Shown: in pieces, positions 35,518-44,239 of the stretch | Layout of the letters: each line of letters opens with the position of its first letter | Numbering within the stretch: position 1 is the stretch's first letter | Assembly: GCA_003577005.1 (NCBI GenBank) | Contig: QEUW01000012.1 | Location: 1 to 64,000 of the forward strand | Reading direction: 5' to 3' | Length of the DNA stretch: 64,000 nucleotides | Source of the DNA: Chloroflexota bacterium | GTDB lineage: Bacteria > Chloroflexota > Anaerolineae > Caldilineales > Caldilineaceae | Translations under genes and position numbers: made by a program | Notes under the pieces: model-generated | What the model was told of the DNA's origin: nothing | Databases searched by the model: none | Seen by the model: only the letters and a program-made list of their open reading frames with translations

Positions 35518-36510
35518 ATGAAACTCGGTCTCGATCTCTTCTCCCTGCGCCGCCAGGGGTGGACTATCTTTCAGCATCTCGACTATTGCCAGCAGATTGG
35601 GTTAGATGCGGTCATGATTCCCGACCCCGACTTTCTGGAGCGGCTGGACGATGACTATCTCGACCAGGTAAAGGCGCACGCCGACCAACTGGGGCTGGAG
35701 TTGGAGTACGGCATGTACTCCATCTGCCCGACCTCCAATGCCTTTTCGGACAAACGAGGAACGGCGGTGGAGCAGTTGCGGCTCAACCTCCACGTGGCGC
35801 ACAGGCTGGGGTCGCGCTATCTACGGGCGCTCCTGGGCAACAACAGCGACCGCCGTGGTCCACTGCCCTTGCGCCAGCAGATCGAGAACACGATTGCCAC
35901 GCTGCGCACCTGCCGCCAACAGGCGCTCGACCTGGGCATCCGCATTGCCATCGAAAATCATGCCGGCGACCTGCAGGCGCGTGAACTCAAGGCGCTCATC
36001 GAAGAAGCCGGGACGGATTTTGTGGGCGCCTGCATCGACACCGGCAACCCGCTTTGGGTGGCGGAAAGCCCCTTTGTGACACTGGAACATCTGGCGCCCT
36101 ACGTGCTGATGAGCCACATCCGCGACGCGGTCGTCTGCCGCCACCCCAAAGGCGCAATCTACCAATGGGTGGCGATGGGCGACGGCACGATCAATATCGC
36201 CGCCTGGGCGCGCCTTTACCAGGAGAAATGCCCGCACGCCAACTTCACCCTGGAGATCTTGAGCAGCCTGGGGGCCCGTGTGCTCAACTATCTCGAACCC
36301 GAATTTTGGACCCCCTATCCCGACATGCCGGCCTGGGAGTTTGCCCGCTTTCTCGAACTGGTCGAACAGGGGGCGCCCTACACCGGCCTGCTGCTCACCG
36401 CCGAGTGGAGCGACCCCGATCCTGCCTACCAGGCCGCGCTGGTGGTACAGCAACGCCGCCAGGTGGAGAAGAGTGTAAAGTACTGTCGCGAGGTGCTCCA
36501 GGTAGGATAA
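35518..36510 (+). CDS. Sugar phosphate isomerase/epimerase-like TIM-barrel protein
   Basis: The 330-residue protein is an AP-endonuclease-2-like TIM barrel: KLGLDLFSLRRQGW at the start, then YLRALLGNN, IRIAIENHAGDLQARELK, FVGACIDTGNPLWV, VLMSHIRDAVV and FTLEILSS carry Glu/Asp/His ligand positions. It resembles keto-sugar epimerases or lyases. The ATG at 35518 has AAAGGAG 6 bases upstream; the frame from 35461 is repeat sequence. It closes the isomerase-oxidoreductase-isomerase trio. Confidence 0.8.
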   Translation: MKLGLDLFSLRRQGWTIFQHLDYCQQIGLDAVMIPDPDFLERLDDDYLDQVKAHADQLGLELEYGMYSICPTSNAFSDKRGTAVEQLRLNLHVAHRLGSRYLRALLGNNSDRRGPLPLRQQIENTIATLRTCRQQALDLGIRIAIENHAGDLQARELKALIEEAGTDFVGACIDTGNPLWVAESPFVTLEHLAPYVLMSHIRDAVVCRHPKGAIYQWVAMGDGTINIAAWARLYQEKCPHANFTLEILSSLGARVLNYLEPEFWTPYPDMPAWEFARFLELVEQGAPYTGLLLTAEWSDPDPAYQAALVVQQRRQVEKSVKYCREVLQVG

Positions 36511-36611
36511 ATCGGCTCTACTAATCGTAGTGAGAATAAGGGCTGAGGGGTTCGCATGGAGGCGTGCGACTCCACAGCTCCGTAAAATTGTGGAGAACGA
36601 GAATAAACGAC

Positions 36612-37112
36612 ATGATTCGGCAGATGTTGTACAGCGGCCCATCTCGCGCAGTCCTACACGAGGCCTATGCAAAGATGGGACGTATCGATGAGCACGCGCC
36701 CATCCGGACGAGAAGTGAGATTGATATCGATGCGCCCATCGAGCGTGTCTGGGAACAGCTCATCGATCTCCCGGCCTGGCCCACGATAGATCCCTCATTT
36801 CGCCGTGTGCGGCTCGGAGCCAGCCTGGCCGTGGACGCTCATTTCAGCTTTGTGTTGAACAACTTTCCAATTCGCGCCCGCATTGCAGTGTTCGAACCGG
36901 GCCGTGAACTGACCTGGACCGGGGTCTCGCTCTGGTTTAAGGCGGTTGACCAGCATCGCCTGGAGCCAGGCATTGGCGGCGGCACGCACTACACCGTTGC
37001 CGAATCCCTGGCAGGCATCCTGGCCCCGCTGTTCATCAACAGCGCGCAGTTGAAGGCGCAACACGACCGGTGGCAGGCGGCATTCAAACGGATCGTGGAA
37101 AACTCAGGCTAG
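36612..37112 (+). CDS. SRPBCC/polyketide-cyclase-like protein
   Basis: The 166-residue protein has the START/SRPBCC pattern: RTRSEIDIDAPIERVWEQLIDLPAWPTIDPSFRRV, then alternating strands (ARIAVFEPGRELTWTG) and a long C-terminal helix (FINSAQLKAQHDRWQAAFKRIVE). Members bind hydrophobic ligands or catalyse cyclisations. The ATG at 36612 is preferred over 36564 because the extension has no family match, but its Shine-Dalgarno is weak. It lies alone between the isomerase trio and the convergent RNase D gene. Confidence 0.7.
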   Translation: MIRQMLYSGPSRAVLHEAYAKMGRIDEHAPIRTRSEIDIDAPIERVWEQLIDLPAWPTIDPSFRRVRLGASLAVDAHFSFVLNNFPIRARIAVFEPGRELTWTGVSLWFKAVDQHRLEPGIGGGTHYTVAESLAGILAPLFINSAQLKAQHDRWQAAFKRIVENSG

Positions 37113-37136
37113 ATGCTTTCGCTTTACTGCGGCGGG

Positions 37137-38336
37137 CTACTTTGTGTTGCGGAGCGTAGCAAGGAGTTCGGGGCCGTAGGTGCGCGCCTTCCACGGCCCC
37201 ACGGCCTCGATAGACAGCAGGTCAGCCTCGTTTTGTGGCTGCCGCTGGGCGATCTCGGCCAGGGTCTCGTTGGTGAAAACAATATCGGGGGTGACGCCGC
37301 GAGCATGGGCTACCCGGGTGCGCCAGCGCCGCAGCGCCTCATAGCGCCGGGCCGAGCGTGCATCAAGCCCCTGCTCAGGGCGGAAGGAGGGCTTGGGCGG
37401 CTCTGGCGGCGGTTGCCGGGCAGCTTCGGCCAGAGTACCTAAGAGCGCCTCACCGTAAATACTCACCTGTTGGCTGTTCAGACCACGTATCTGCCGCAAG
37501 TCAGAGAGGTTCGCCGGGCGCTGGCGGGCAAGGGCAAACAAGGTCTCGTCGTTGAGGATTTTGAACGGCGGGCGGTCCCGCCGCTGAGCTTCCTTTTCAC
37601 GCCAACTCCACAGGGCCGCCAGGCGCCCTAACTCTTCGCGGGGCACGTCGCGCAACCCCCTCATCTGCCAGAAGGATCGCTCTTGTTCCGCGCGCTCATC
37701 GTAGCGCAACTGGCTCAACTGGGCGAAGGCTTCTTGCGCCTCTTCCCAACGGCCACGGGCGCGCAGTTCGGCGACCAAACGCTGGCGGAGCGCCGGCAGA
37801 TAGTGGGTGTCCATCTGGGCGTAGGCGATCTGTTGGGGCGAGAGCGGGCGCTGCCCCCAGTCGGTGCGCTGCATGCGCTTGTCGCTGATCACGCCAAAAT
37901 GCTCTTCGAGGATGGCGGCCAGCCCCAGCCGCTTCCACCCCAAAATGCGAGCGGCCAGTTGAACATCAAAGATATTCTGAAAACGGAAACCATAGCTACG
38001 TTGTAATGTGAGGATATCGTTTTCCGCCGCATGCATAGCCTTTTCGATCACCGGATTGGCAAAGATCAATTCCAACGCCTGCACCCCGTCGAGACGCAGC
38101 GGATCGACAATATAATCTACCACATGCTCCGGGTCCGGCTCGCCCGGTTCGGCATAGGTGGTGATCTGGATGAGGCAGACTTTGGGGTAATAGCGATAAA
38201 GACTGTCGCTCTCGGTGTCCACTGCCACCAACTCCTGGCGGCTGAGGTGGGTCATCATCTGGGCCAGACTTTTGCGGTTGTAGACCAGAATGGGATTTTC
38301 GCTTTTCCCTGGGTCAGGGGTATGATTGGATGGCAT
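37137..38336 (-). CDS. rnd: Ribonuclease D-like 3'-5' exonuclease with HRDC domains
   Basis: The 399-residue protein has the DEDDy exonuclease domain: D40-T-E42 (LVAVDTESD), the Exo II block MHAAENDILTLQRSYG and Exo III YAQMDTHYLPAL. Two HRDC-type helical domains follow (about residues 215-285 and 315-395). RNase D trims 3' ends of stable RNA precursors. The ATG at 38336 begins recognisable sequence; the frame open to 38567 enters the divergent neighbour. Convergent with the SRPBCC gene, 24 bp apart. Confidence 0.87.
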   Translation of the reverse strand: MPSNHTPDPGKSENPILVYNRKSLAQMMTHLSRQELVAVDTESDSLYRYYPKVCLIQITTYAEPGEPDPEHVVDYIVDPLRLDGVQALELIFANPVIEKAMHAAENDILTLQRSYGFRFQNIFDVQLAARILGWKRLGLAAILEEHFGVISDKRMQRTDWGQRPLSPQQIAYAQMDTHYLPALRQRLVAELRARGRWEEAQEAFAQLSQLRYDERAEQERSFWQMRGLRDVPREELGRLAALWSWREKEAQRRDRPPFKILNDETLFALARQRPANLSDLRQIRGLNSQQVSIYGEALLGTLAEAARQPPPEPPKPSFRPEQGLDARSARRYEALRRWRTRVAHARGVTPDIVFTNETLAEIAQRQPQNEADLLSIEAVGPWKARTYGPELLATLRNTK

Positions 38337-38507
38337 TGCTCTCTCATGACAAACCGAACGCTGTATACGGCAGATTATATCCTCGACCGCAGTACAGCGT
38401 AAATCGCCCTGGGCGCCAGTGAAAAGAATGGCCTTCACCTGCACCTGACTGTGGATTGCTAGCCAGGGCCGGCGCCGCATGAAGCACCGACGCTGAAAGG
38501 AGACCCT

Positions 38508-39440
38508 GTGGTGGAGGCGATCACCACCGCCGAGCAGAAAGTGCGCCAGTTGGCCCACCGCACCCATTTTCGGCTCAGCTTTTGGCTTGGCCTGGCGCTG
38601 TCGGTGGTTGGGCTGGCCGCGTTTATTCTGCTCTTCAACCTGGTACCTGACGTGGGTGAAGAGGCAAGCCCTGCCACGCTGATCGGGCTGGGGCTGGTGA
38701 TGAGCGTCGCGCCGGCTTTGCTTTGGCTTGGCTTTTTCTACCGGCTCGACCGCCTGGCGCCAGAACCAAAACGGCTAGTGGTCAACGTTTTCCTGCTGGG
38801 TGCGCTGGTCACGGCTGCGCTCCATGGCCCGGTGCTCCACGGTCTCTTCCAGGTGGATAGCTGGCTCTATGACCGCTGGTGGCTGCGGCTCCTGGGGGGT
38901 GTTCTGGTCGTTGGCTTTTGGGAGCAGTTCTTGATCTATCTGGTAGTGCGTTTTGGCATCTATACGCATCCCGAATTTGACGAGCGGGTAGATGGCGTCA
39001 TCTATGGCATGGCTGCGGGCGTGGGGATGGCGACGGTGTTCAACTTTAGCTACGTCTTGACACGCGGGGGGGTCGATCTCGATATTGGCTCGATCCGGAT
39101 CGTGGTCAATGCGCTCGCCTTTGGCACCTTTGCCGGGGTCCAGGGCTACTTCATGGGTCAGGCCCGCTTCGAGAGTACACCTGTCTATTATCTGCCGGCT
39201 GGCCTTAGCCTGGCCGCACTGCTCAATGGCCTCTTTTTCTTCGTGATCGAACGGGTCGGAGGGGGTGCTTTGAGCGACCAGCCGTGGCGCGACCTCATCT
39301 TTGCTGCGGTCGTAGCAGGTTTCACGCTGGGGGTCGTCTTCTGGTTGGTGGCGCGCGCCACTGAAGAGACGTTGCGCATCGCCCGGCTGGACGCGGGGAC
39401 AGGAGAGAACCCTGTTGAGGAACAGGAGGGTGCGCCGTGA
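38508..39440 (+). CDS. PrsW-like integral membrane protein with altered catalytic motif
   Basis: The 310-residue protein has eight or so membrane segments and the PrsW layout: RLDRLAPEPKRL before helix 3, GFWEQFLIYLVVR where active proteases have EExxK, DERVDGVIYGMAAGVGMATVFN where they have an AxExN-like block, and GYFMGQARF. The first Glu of EExxK is Trp138 with Glu139 kept, and the EN pair is FN (178-179). It may be inactive or catalytically divergent. The start is GTG at 38508 with AAAGGAG 5 bases upstream. Its TGA overlaps the next start, so it heads a four-gene operon. Confidence 0.75.
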   Translation: MVEAITTAEQKVRQLAHRTHFRLSFWLGLALSVVGLAAFILLFNLVPDVGEEASPATLIGLGLVMSVAPALLWLGFFYRLDRLAPEPKRLVVNVFLLGALVTAALHGPVLHGLFQVDSWLYDRWWLRLLGGVLVVGFWEQFLIYLVVRFGIYTHPEFDERVDGVIYGMAAGVGMATVFNFSYVLTRGGVDLDIGSIRIVVNALAFGTFAGVQGYFMGQARFESTPVYYLPAGLSLAALLNGLFFFVIERVGGGALSDQPWRDLIFAAVVAGFTLGVVFWLVARATEETLRIARLDAGTGENPVEEQEGAP

Positions 39441-40141
39441 TGGCTGGCCTTGTCGCACGATTGCAAGCGCCGAGCCGCACCAGCCAACCGCCAGCGCCAG
39501 GCGAAATCTGGCGCAATGACCTGGCGGTGCTGGTGACGGTGCTCTTTGCCCTCTTTCTGGGCCTCGGCATCCGCAACCAGGCGCTCACTGCGCAGCGTTC
39601 GTTTACGCTGGGCGACGGGCTACCGGTGATTGCCTACCCTGCCGGCTGGCACACCGGCAGCACAGAATCGTTCCACTTCCAGGCGATGAATCCGACCAGC
39701 CCCAGCAGTTTCGACGCCCGGCTGGCTGTCTCGCTGCAAGAGGTGAAAGAAGGCCAGACGCTCGACCTGGCTCGCGCGGCGTGGGCGTTGCGCCGCAGCC
39801 AGGAGCTGACGCTTTACCGCGAGCTGGCCTCCGAACCGGTGACGATCCTCGACGGTCAGCCGGCGCTGCGCACCCGCTATGCCTTTGTGGCCGACCCCAC
39901 ACGGGCGCAAGGGGCCACTGGTCTGCCTGTTGTCGTCGAAGCCGAGGATCTGCTTTTCCTGGCCGGCAACCAGCTGGTCGTCCTCAGCGTGGCCGCCGAT
40001 GCCGGCGAGTGGGAGGATGAGGTGCGCCATTTTCGGCTCATCTTTGATAGCCTCAAGCTCCAACCGCAGACTGACACCGGATTGATTGCGCTGCCAACCC
40101 CAGATAGCGCGACACCACCCGCCCAAGGAGAGCTGGAATGA
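39440..40141 (+). CDS. Membrane-anchored extracytoplasmic protein, PsbP-like fold suspected
   Basis: The 233-residue protein has one N-terminal membrane segment (LAVLVTVLFALFLGLGI) and an extracytoplasmic domain with YPAGWHTGST, LARAAWALRRSQELTLYRE and VVLSVAADAGEWEDEVRHFRLIFDSLKL, a pattern like the PsbP/DUF1795 fold. I do not assign a function. Starts at GTG 39437 or ATG 39440 are both served by AGGAGGG. It overlaps the preceding stop and its own stop overlaps the protease start (ATGA), so it is probably a partner of both neighbours. Confidence 0.65.
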   Translation: MAGLVARLQAPSRTSQPPAPGEIWRNDLAVLVTVLFALFLGLGIRNQALTAQRSFTLGDGLPVIAYPAGWHTGSTESFHFQAMNPTSPSSFDARLAVSLQEVKEGQTLDLARAAWALRRSQELTLYRELASEPVTILDGQPALRTRYAFVADPTRAQGATGLPVVVEAEDLLFLAGNQLVVLSVAADAGEWEDEVRHFRLIFDSLKLQPQTDTGLIALPTPDSATPPAQGELE

Positions 40142-42012
40142 GTTGGGGCTCTCGGCTGTGGTGGTACACCCAAACCAGACCCGGCTACCAACCGGCCCAA
40201 CGCCTTGGGCTGCTGGAGCGGGTTCTGGTCGTGCTGGTGGCGATGGTTCTGGTGAATAGTACTGCCGTCAGCGATCGTCTGGCGCTGGCGCAGGTGGGGT
40301 CGCCCGCCGTCGACCGCCGTGAGGGGTTGACCCGTGCGCTCAAGGCCACTGTGCTCGTCCTGGCGCTTGACAACAAAGGTGACCTCTTTACCAACGGCAG
40401 CGGCACGGTGCTCGATGCCGAGAAGGGGATTATCCTCACCAACTACCATGTGATGGGCGCTCGCGAGACACAGCAGCTCTATAGCGACCTCGGTCTCGCC
40501 ATCATCGGCGTCATGCCGCCCGACCTCAAAGGCGCGCCCATTCTCAAATACAGGGCCCATTTGCTGGCGGGTGACCCAGAGTTGGACCTGGCCGTGCTGC
40601 GGATCACGGGACTTTTTGACGACCCACGCGCCGAATTACCGGCCAACCTGGGGCTGACCGCAATCCCGCGCGCCGACAGCGACGAGTTGATGATCGGCGA
40701 CACGCTCTATGTCATCGGTTACCCAGGGCTAGGCGGCAACACCGTGACCATGAGCGCCGGTCTGGTTTCAGGCTTTCTCGATGAGGACAACGACGGCTTT
40801 TTCGAGTGGATCAAGACCGATGCCGAGGTCAACCGCGGCAATTCGGGCGGGCTGGCCGTCAACGAACAGTGGCAGTTTATCGGCGTGCCCAGCCGCGGTT
40901 TCTCCGAGATCGAGACCGCCGGCAAAATTAGCCTGATCCGCACCGGCAATGTGGCGTTGCGCTTTTATGACGCTGTTCTGATGCGGCAGGTAACAGGTAA
41001 CGACCAAAACGCACCGCGCGTCTCCAGCGTAGCGTTTGATTCGGCCCTCAATCGGGGCAACGAGGTTGCCGGCCCGCAGACGCACTTTGCTGGCGGTATC
41101 ACCAATCTCTATGCTTCGTTTGTCTATGAAGGTTTTCGCAATGGGGCTGAATTTCAGACGATCTGGTATCGCGACCGGCGCCAGATACGCGTGGATCGTT
41201 TTGCCTGGGATGAGGGCGAGAGCGGTCGCAGTTGGGTCACCTTGCACGAAGCGAATGGTCTCGCCGATGGTCTGTACGAACTCGAATTGCTGCTCGGTAA
41301 TCAGGCGCTCTATCGCGGCAGCGTCACGGTGGGGGCCATGGCGCAGCCAGCCTGTCGCTTTGGCGAGATCACCTTTGCCGCCAATATCGGTGACAACGGG
41401 CAGCCTATCGGCTCTGGCCAGCGCTTTGGCGGGCTAAAGATCGTCTACGCCGTGTTCCCGGTCGCCACGGTCAGCAACGGCGCATCTTGGCAGGCAATCT
41501 GGTTCTACGAGGGGCATCGCATCGCCGAGCGCGCCAATATTTGGGATGCCGGCGCGGTTTCGTCGCAGTGGGTCAGCCTGGCGCAGGCCGAAGGTCTGCC
41601 CGCCGGTCACTATCGGCTGGAACTCTATTGCAACTCCGTGCTGCAACAACAGGGCGAGTTTCAGATCCTCGAAGCGATACAACCGGGGGATGCGCTTGTC
41701 AACGTGACCGGTGTCATCAGCGACCGGGACAACAAGCGCCTGCCAGTAGAGGGTGCGCTGGTGGTCTTTTTACAGCCGGGAGTCTCCATTGCCGCCTGGA
41801 CTAGCTCAGGGTACAACACAGCCCTGATCTACGGCAGCGGCGTCAGCGACCGCACCGGCGCCTACCGGCTGGATGCGCAGGTCGCGCCCGGGGAAAGCTA
41901 CAGCATTGTCGTCACCCAAGAGCGCTATTCGACGATCCAACAGGATGGCTACACCATCCCGCCCAACGCCACCGACCCGCATGAACTAAACATCTTGATG
42001 CGCCAGAAGTAA
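40138..42012 (+). CDS. HtrA/trypsin-like serine protease with C-terminal beta-sandwich repeats
   Basis: The 624-residue protein has an N-terminal membrane segment (about 28-50) and a chymotrypsin-fold protease with H104 (LTNYHV), D150 (GDPELDLAVLRI) and S236 (VNRGNSGG). The C-terminal half holds two similar ~100-residue modules (YASFVYEGFRNGAEFQTIWY and YAVFPVATVSNGASWQAIWF) followed by a carboxypeptidase-regulatory-like domain (VTGVISDRDNKRLPVEGALV). No PDZ domain is seen, unlike HtrA/DegP. It should be an extracytoplasmic protease. The four-base ATGA overlap with the anchored protein suggests coupled translation. Confidence 0.85.
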   Translation: MSWGSRLWWYTQTRPGYQPAQRLGLLERVLVVLVAMVLVNSTAVSDRLALAQVGSPAVDRREGLTRALKATVLVLALDNKGDLFTNGSGTVLDAEKGIILTNYHVMGARETQQLYSDLGLAIIGVMPPDLKGAPILKYRAHLLAGDPELDLAVLRITGLFDDPRAELPANLGLTAIPRADSDELMIGDTLYVIGYPGLGGNTVTMSAGLVSGFLDEDNDGFFEWIKTDAEVNRGNSGGLAVNEQWQFIGVPSRGFSEIETAGKISLIRTGNVALRFYDAVLMRQVTGNDQNAPRVSSVAFDSALNRGNEVAGPQTHFAGGITNLYASFVYEGFRNGAEFQTIWYRDRRQIRVDRFAWDEGESGRSWVTLHEANGLADGLYELELLLGNQALYRGSVTVGAMAQPACRFGEITFAANIGDNGQPIGSGQRFGGLKIVYAVFPVATVSNGASWQAIWFYEGHRIAERANIWDAGAVSSQWVSLAQAEGLPAGHYRLELYCNSVLQQQGEFQILEAIQPGDALVNVTGVISDRDNKRLPVEGALVVFLQPGVSIAAWTSSGYNTALIYGSGVSDRTGAYRLDAQVAPGESYSIVVTQERYSTIQQDGYTIPPNATDPHELNILMRQK

Positions 42013-42022
42013 ATCTATCACG

Positions 42023-43003
42023 ATGATCCGAACGCTTTACCGCCACCGTAGCGGCACCATCGTCGTCGATCTGCCCAAAGAGCAACTGGCCAGTGCGGTC
42101 CGGGATGCGCAGGCGCGCTTGTGGATCGATATGCTCAACCCCAACGAGGAAGAGAGCAAGTGGATCTTTCAAGAGATCTTCCACTTTCACCCATTGGCGA
42201 TCGACGATGCCATCAAAGAGACACACATTCCCAAGCTCGACGATTATGGCAGCTATCTCTATCTGGTCTTTCACACGGTGGCAATGGGGGATGAAAAAAT
42301 GGACATCCACACCTACGAATTGGATGTCTTTCTTGGTGCAAACTACTTGATCACCATGCACGAGGATGTGCGCGAATCTATCGACAAGCTGTGGAGCCGC
42401 GAATGTCACGAACAGAACGGCCTCGCCCGTGGGCCGGCCTACCTGCTTTACGAATTGCTCGACCGCCAGGTGGACCATTATATCCCGCTGATGGATCGGT
42501 TCGAGCACCAGTTGGAGGCGTTGGGGGATGCCATCTTTTTGCACAACCAGACACCGGCAACAACCCTGCTCAACGACATCCTCACAGCCAAGAGCAGTGC
42601 ATTGCGGCTCCACCGCATCCTGGCGCCCCAACGCCAGTTGCTCCAACGGCTGGCGCGTAACGATTACTCGGTGGTTCCGGCCGATGCGCGTGTTTATTTT
42701 AACGATACCTATGACCACCTCGTCCGGCTCACCGACCTGGCAGAGAGTATGCGCGAGCTGGCCAGCAGCACCATCGACACCCATCTCGCCCTGATCAACA
42801 ACCGCATGAACGAGGTGATGAAGGTGCTGACGATCATCTCGACCATTTTTATCCCGTTGAGTTTTGTGGCCGGTGTCTACGGCATGAATTTTGACTATAT
42901 GCCCGAACTGCACTGGCGGATCGGCTATCCACTGGTCTGGCTTATCTTTATTGCGATCATCGCCGGTATGTTGACCATGTTCCGCCGGCGTGGTTGGCTA
43001 TAG
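42023..43003 (+). CDS. corA: CorA-family magnesium/cobalt transporter
   Basis: The 326-residue protein has the large N-terminal cytoplasmic domain of CorA, the YGMNF pore signature in FVAGVYGMNFDYMPEL after the first membrane helix (ISTIFIPLSFVAGVYG) and a second helix (YPLVWLIFIAIIAGMLTMF) ending in basic residues. CorA channels import Mg2+, with Co2+ and Ni2+ as possible substrates. It begins 11 bp after the protease stop, so it is probably the last gene of that operon. Confidence 0.92.
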   Translation: MIRTLYRHRSGTIVVDLPKEQLASAVRDAQARLWIDMLNPNEEESKWIFQEIFHFHPLAIDDAIKETHIPKLDDYGSYLYLVFHTVAMGDEKMDIHTYELDVFLGANYLITMHEDVRESIDKLWSRECHEQNGLARGPAYLLYELLDRQVDHYIPLMDRFEHQLEALGDAIFLHNQTPATTLLNDILTAKSSALRLHRILAPQRQLLQRLARNDYSVVPADARVYFNDTYDHLVRLTDLAESMRELASSTIDTHLALINNRMNEVMKVLTIISTIFIPLSFVAGVYGMNFDYMPELHWRIGYPLVWLIFIAIIAGMLTMFRRRGWL

Positions 43004-43004
43004 A

Positions 43005-43078
43005 TAGACGATAGCCGACGGACGATAGACAGTGGCTATGGTCCATCTATCGTCCATCGTCTATTGTCCGCCGTCTAC
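43005..43078. repeat. GACGATAGAC/GACGATGGAC-type long hairpin
   Basis: The element starts right after the corA stop codon with ATAGACGATAGCCGACGGAC and folds back on GTCCATCGTCTATTGTCC. It is the largest copy of this family in the window. Immediately downstream, GACCTCCGGGAGGTGACCA and TGGTCATCTCCCGGAGGTC form another hairpin. Confidence 0.6.
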
Positions 43079-43107
43079 TTATCTCGACAACGTTAGATTC
43101 CGCCAAG

Positions 43108-43178
43108 ACCTCCGGGAGGTGACCAGATGAACGCTCGACAAACCAGGTAGTTTGTGGTCATCTCCCGGAGGTCGGCTC
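43108..43178. repeat. CTCCGGGAG inverted repeat
   Basis: GACCTCCGGGAGGTGACCA (left arm) pairs with TGGTCATCTCCCGGAGGTC (right arm) with one mismatch across about 33 bases. The arm contains its own palindrome ACCTCCGGGAGGT. Together with 43005-43078 it fills most of the 226-bp gap after corA. Confidence 0.55.
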
Positions 43179-43229
43179 ACGTTGCTCTTGCCAATTTAAC
43201 GTTGTCATATTATTTATACTGGACTCGTT

Positions 43230-43745
43230 ATGCGTCTTCTCTCGATTGAAAATGGTTTGCCAGTGGAGCGGCCAGCTTCCTCTTATACGCCCCTGCGGGG
43301 CAGTGTAGACCGGCTGCTGCCACCGGTGGTTGGCACGCTCCATCGCCACCTCTGGGCGTGGGGGCAGGCCGATCTCTCGCCGGGGCCGCTGACCGCCGAG
43401 CGGGTGTTGCTTGGCCCTGAAGGGGAACTCGGCATTGCTTTCGCCAACCATAACAAACCAAGACCGCTGCTGCAAGTTGGTCTGGCGCCGGATCTGGCGG
43501 CGTGGCTCGTCCTGCTCGACAAATGGGTCGAGACCTTTGTGGTTATCGCCCGCGCCCGGGCAGTCTGGTCGCCGGGTGAACTAGCGGCTGCACTCACCTT
43601 TGCAACACCGGCCTTTCTCCCGCGCGGGCTGGTCCGGCAGCCACCGGATAATTGGGTGCGGGTGGCCGAGGCGTTGGCGCAGGCCGTAGCCGATGGCCCG
43701 TTGGCCGGTGATTCACAAGATCGTCACTGGCGAGTGGACCCATGA
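43230..43745 (+). CDS. Conserved-looking hypothetical protein upstream of a Nudix gene
   Basis: The 171-residue soluble protein (MRLLSIENGLPVERPASSYT start) has no motif I recognise; it contains an Ala/Leu-rich helical core (LAPDLAAWLVLLDKWVETFVV). There is no Shine-Dalgarno, but TATACT ends 9 bases before the ATG, which would make a nearly leaderless message. Its stop overlaps the Nudix start as ATGA, so the two are coupled. Confidence 0.6.
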   Translation: MRLLSIENGLPVERPASSYTPLRGSVDRLLPPVVGTLHRHLWAWGQADLSPGPLTAERVLLGPEGELGIAFANHNKPRPLLQVGLAPDLAAWLVLLDKWVETFVVIARARAVWSPGELAAALTFATPAFLPRGLVRQPPDNWVRVAEALAQAVADGPLAGDSQDRHWRVDP

Positions 43746-44239
43746 CAGATGAACACAAAAAAATCTCTGCCCGGGTAAAAGCGACCTACCCCAACATCCG
43801 CGAAGACTGGTCGGCGGGGGGCGTGGCCTATCGCCAACTGGACGATGGCAACCTGGAGATTGCACTGATCGCTACGCAGCGGGGTAAGCGTTGGCAACTG
43901 CCCAAAGGCTCGGTAGAGCCGGGGGAACTGCCCGAAGAGGCGGCTAGACGCGAAGTAGAAGAAGAGGCCGGGCTGCAAACGGTCTGCGAAGCGTTTTTGG
44001 AAACCATTGACTTCTGGTACTGGGACACCTATCGCAAAGCATCACCGTTGCTGGTCCACAAACGGGTGGACTTCTATCTGCTGCGCACCGTCGGCGGCGA
44101 GCTGTCAGATGCCAGCTACGAGGTGGATAGTGTAGGCTGGTTTACACCTCAACATGCGCTGCGACAACTGACTTTTTCTGGCGAAAAAAAGGTCGTCCAA
44201 AAGGCGATAAGCCTGCTTGCAGCCCGGCTGGGCCGCTAG
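43742..44239 (+). CDS. Nudix hydrolase
   Basis: The 165-residue protein has a complete Nudix box from G56 to L78 (Gx5Ex7REVEEEAGL, with REVEEE holding the metal-binding glutamates). It begins with SAGGVAYRQ and has WQLPKGSVEPGE, the pattern of diadenosine-polyphosphate-type Nudix enzymes. It hydrolyses a nucleoside diphosphate linked to another moiety. It is coupled to the preceding hypothetical gene, and its TAG overlaps the stop of the convergent DUF2267 gene by three bases (CTAG). Confidence 0.88.
   Translation: MTDEHKKISARVKATYPNIREDWSAGGVAYRQLDDGNLEIALIATQRGKRWQLPKGSVEPGELPEEAARREVEEEAGLQTVCEAFLETIDFWYWDTYRKASPLLVHKRVDFYLLRTVGGELSDASYEVDSVGWFTPQHALRQLTFSGEKKVVQKAISLLAARLGR

Noticed and set aside
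38337..38567. N-terminal extension of the RNase D-like protein
   Set aside because: It would overlap the divergent PrsW-like gene and has no match to the family.
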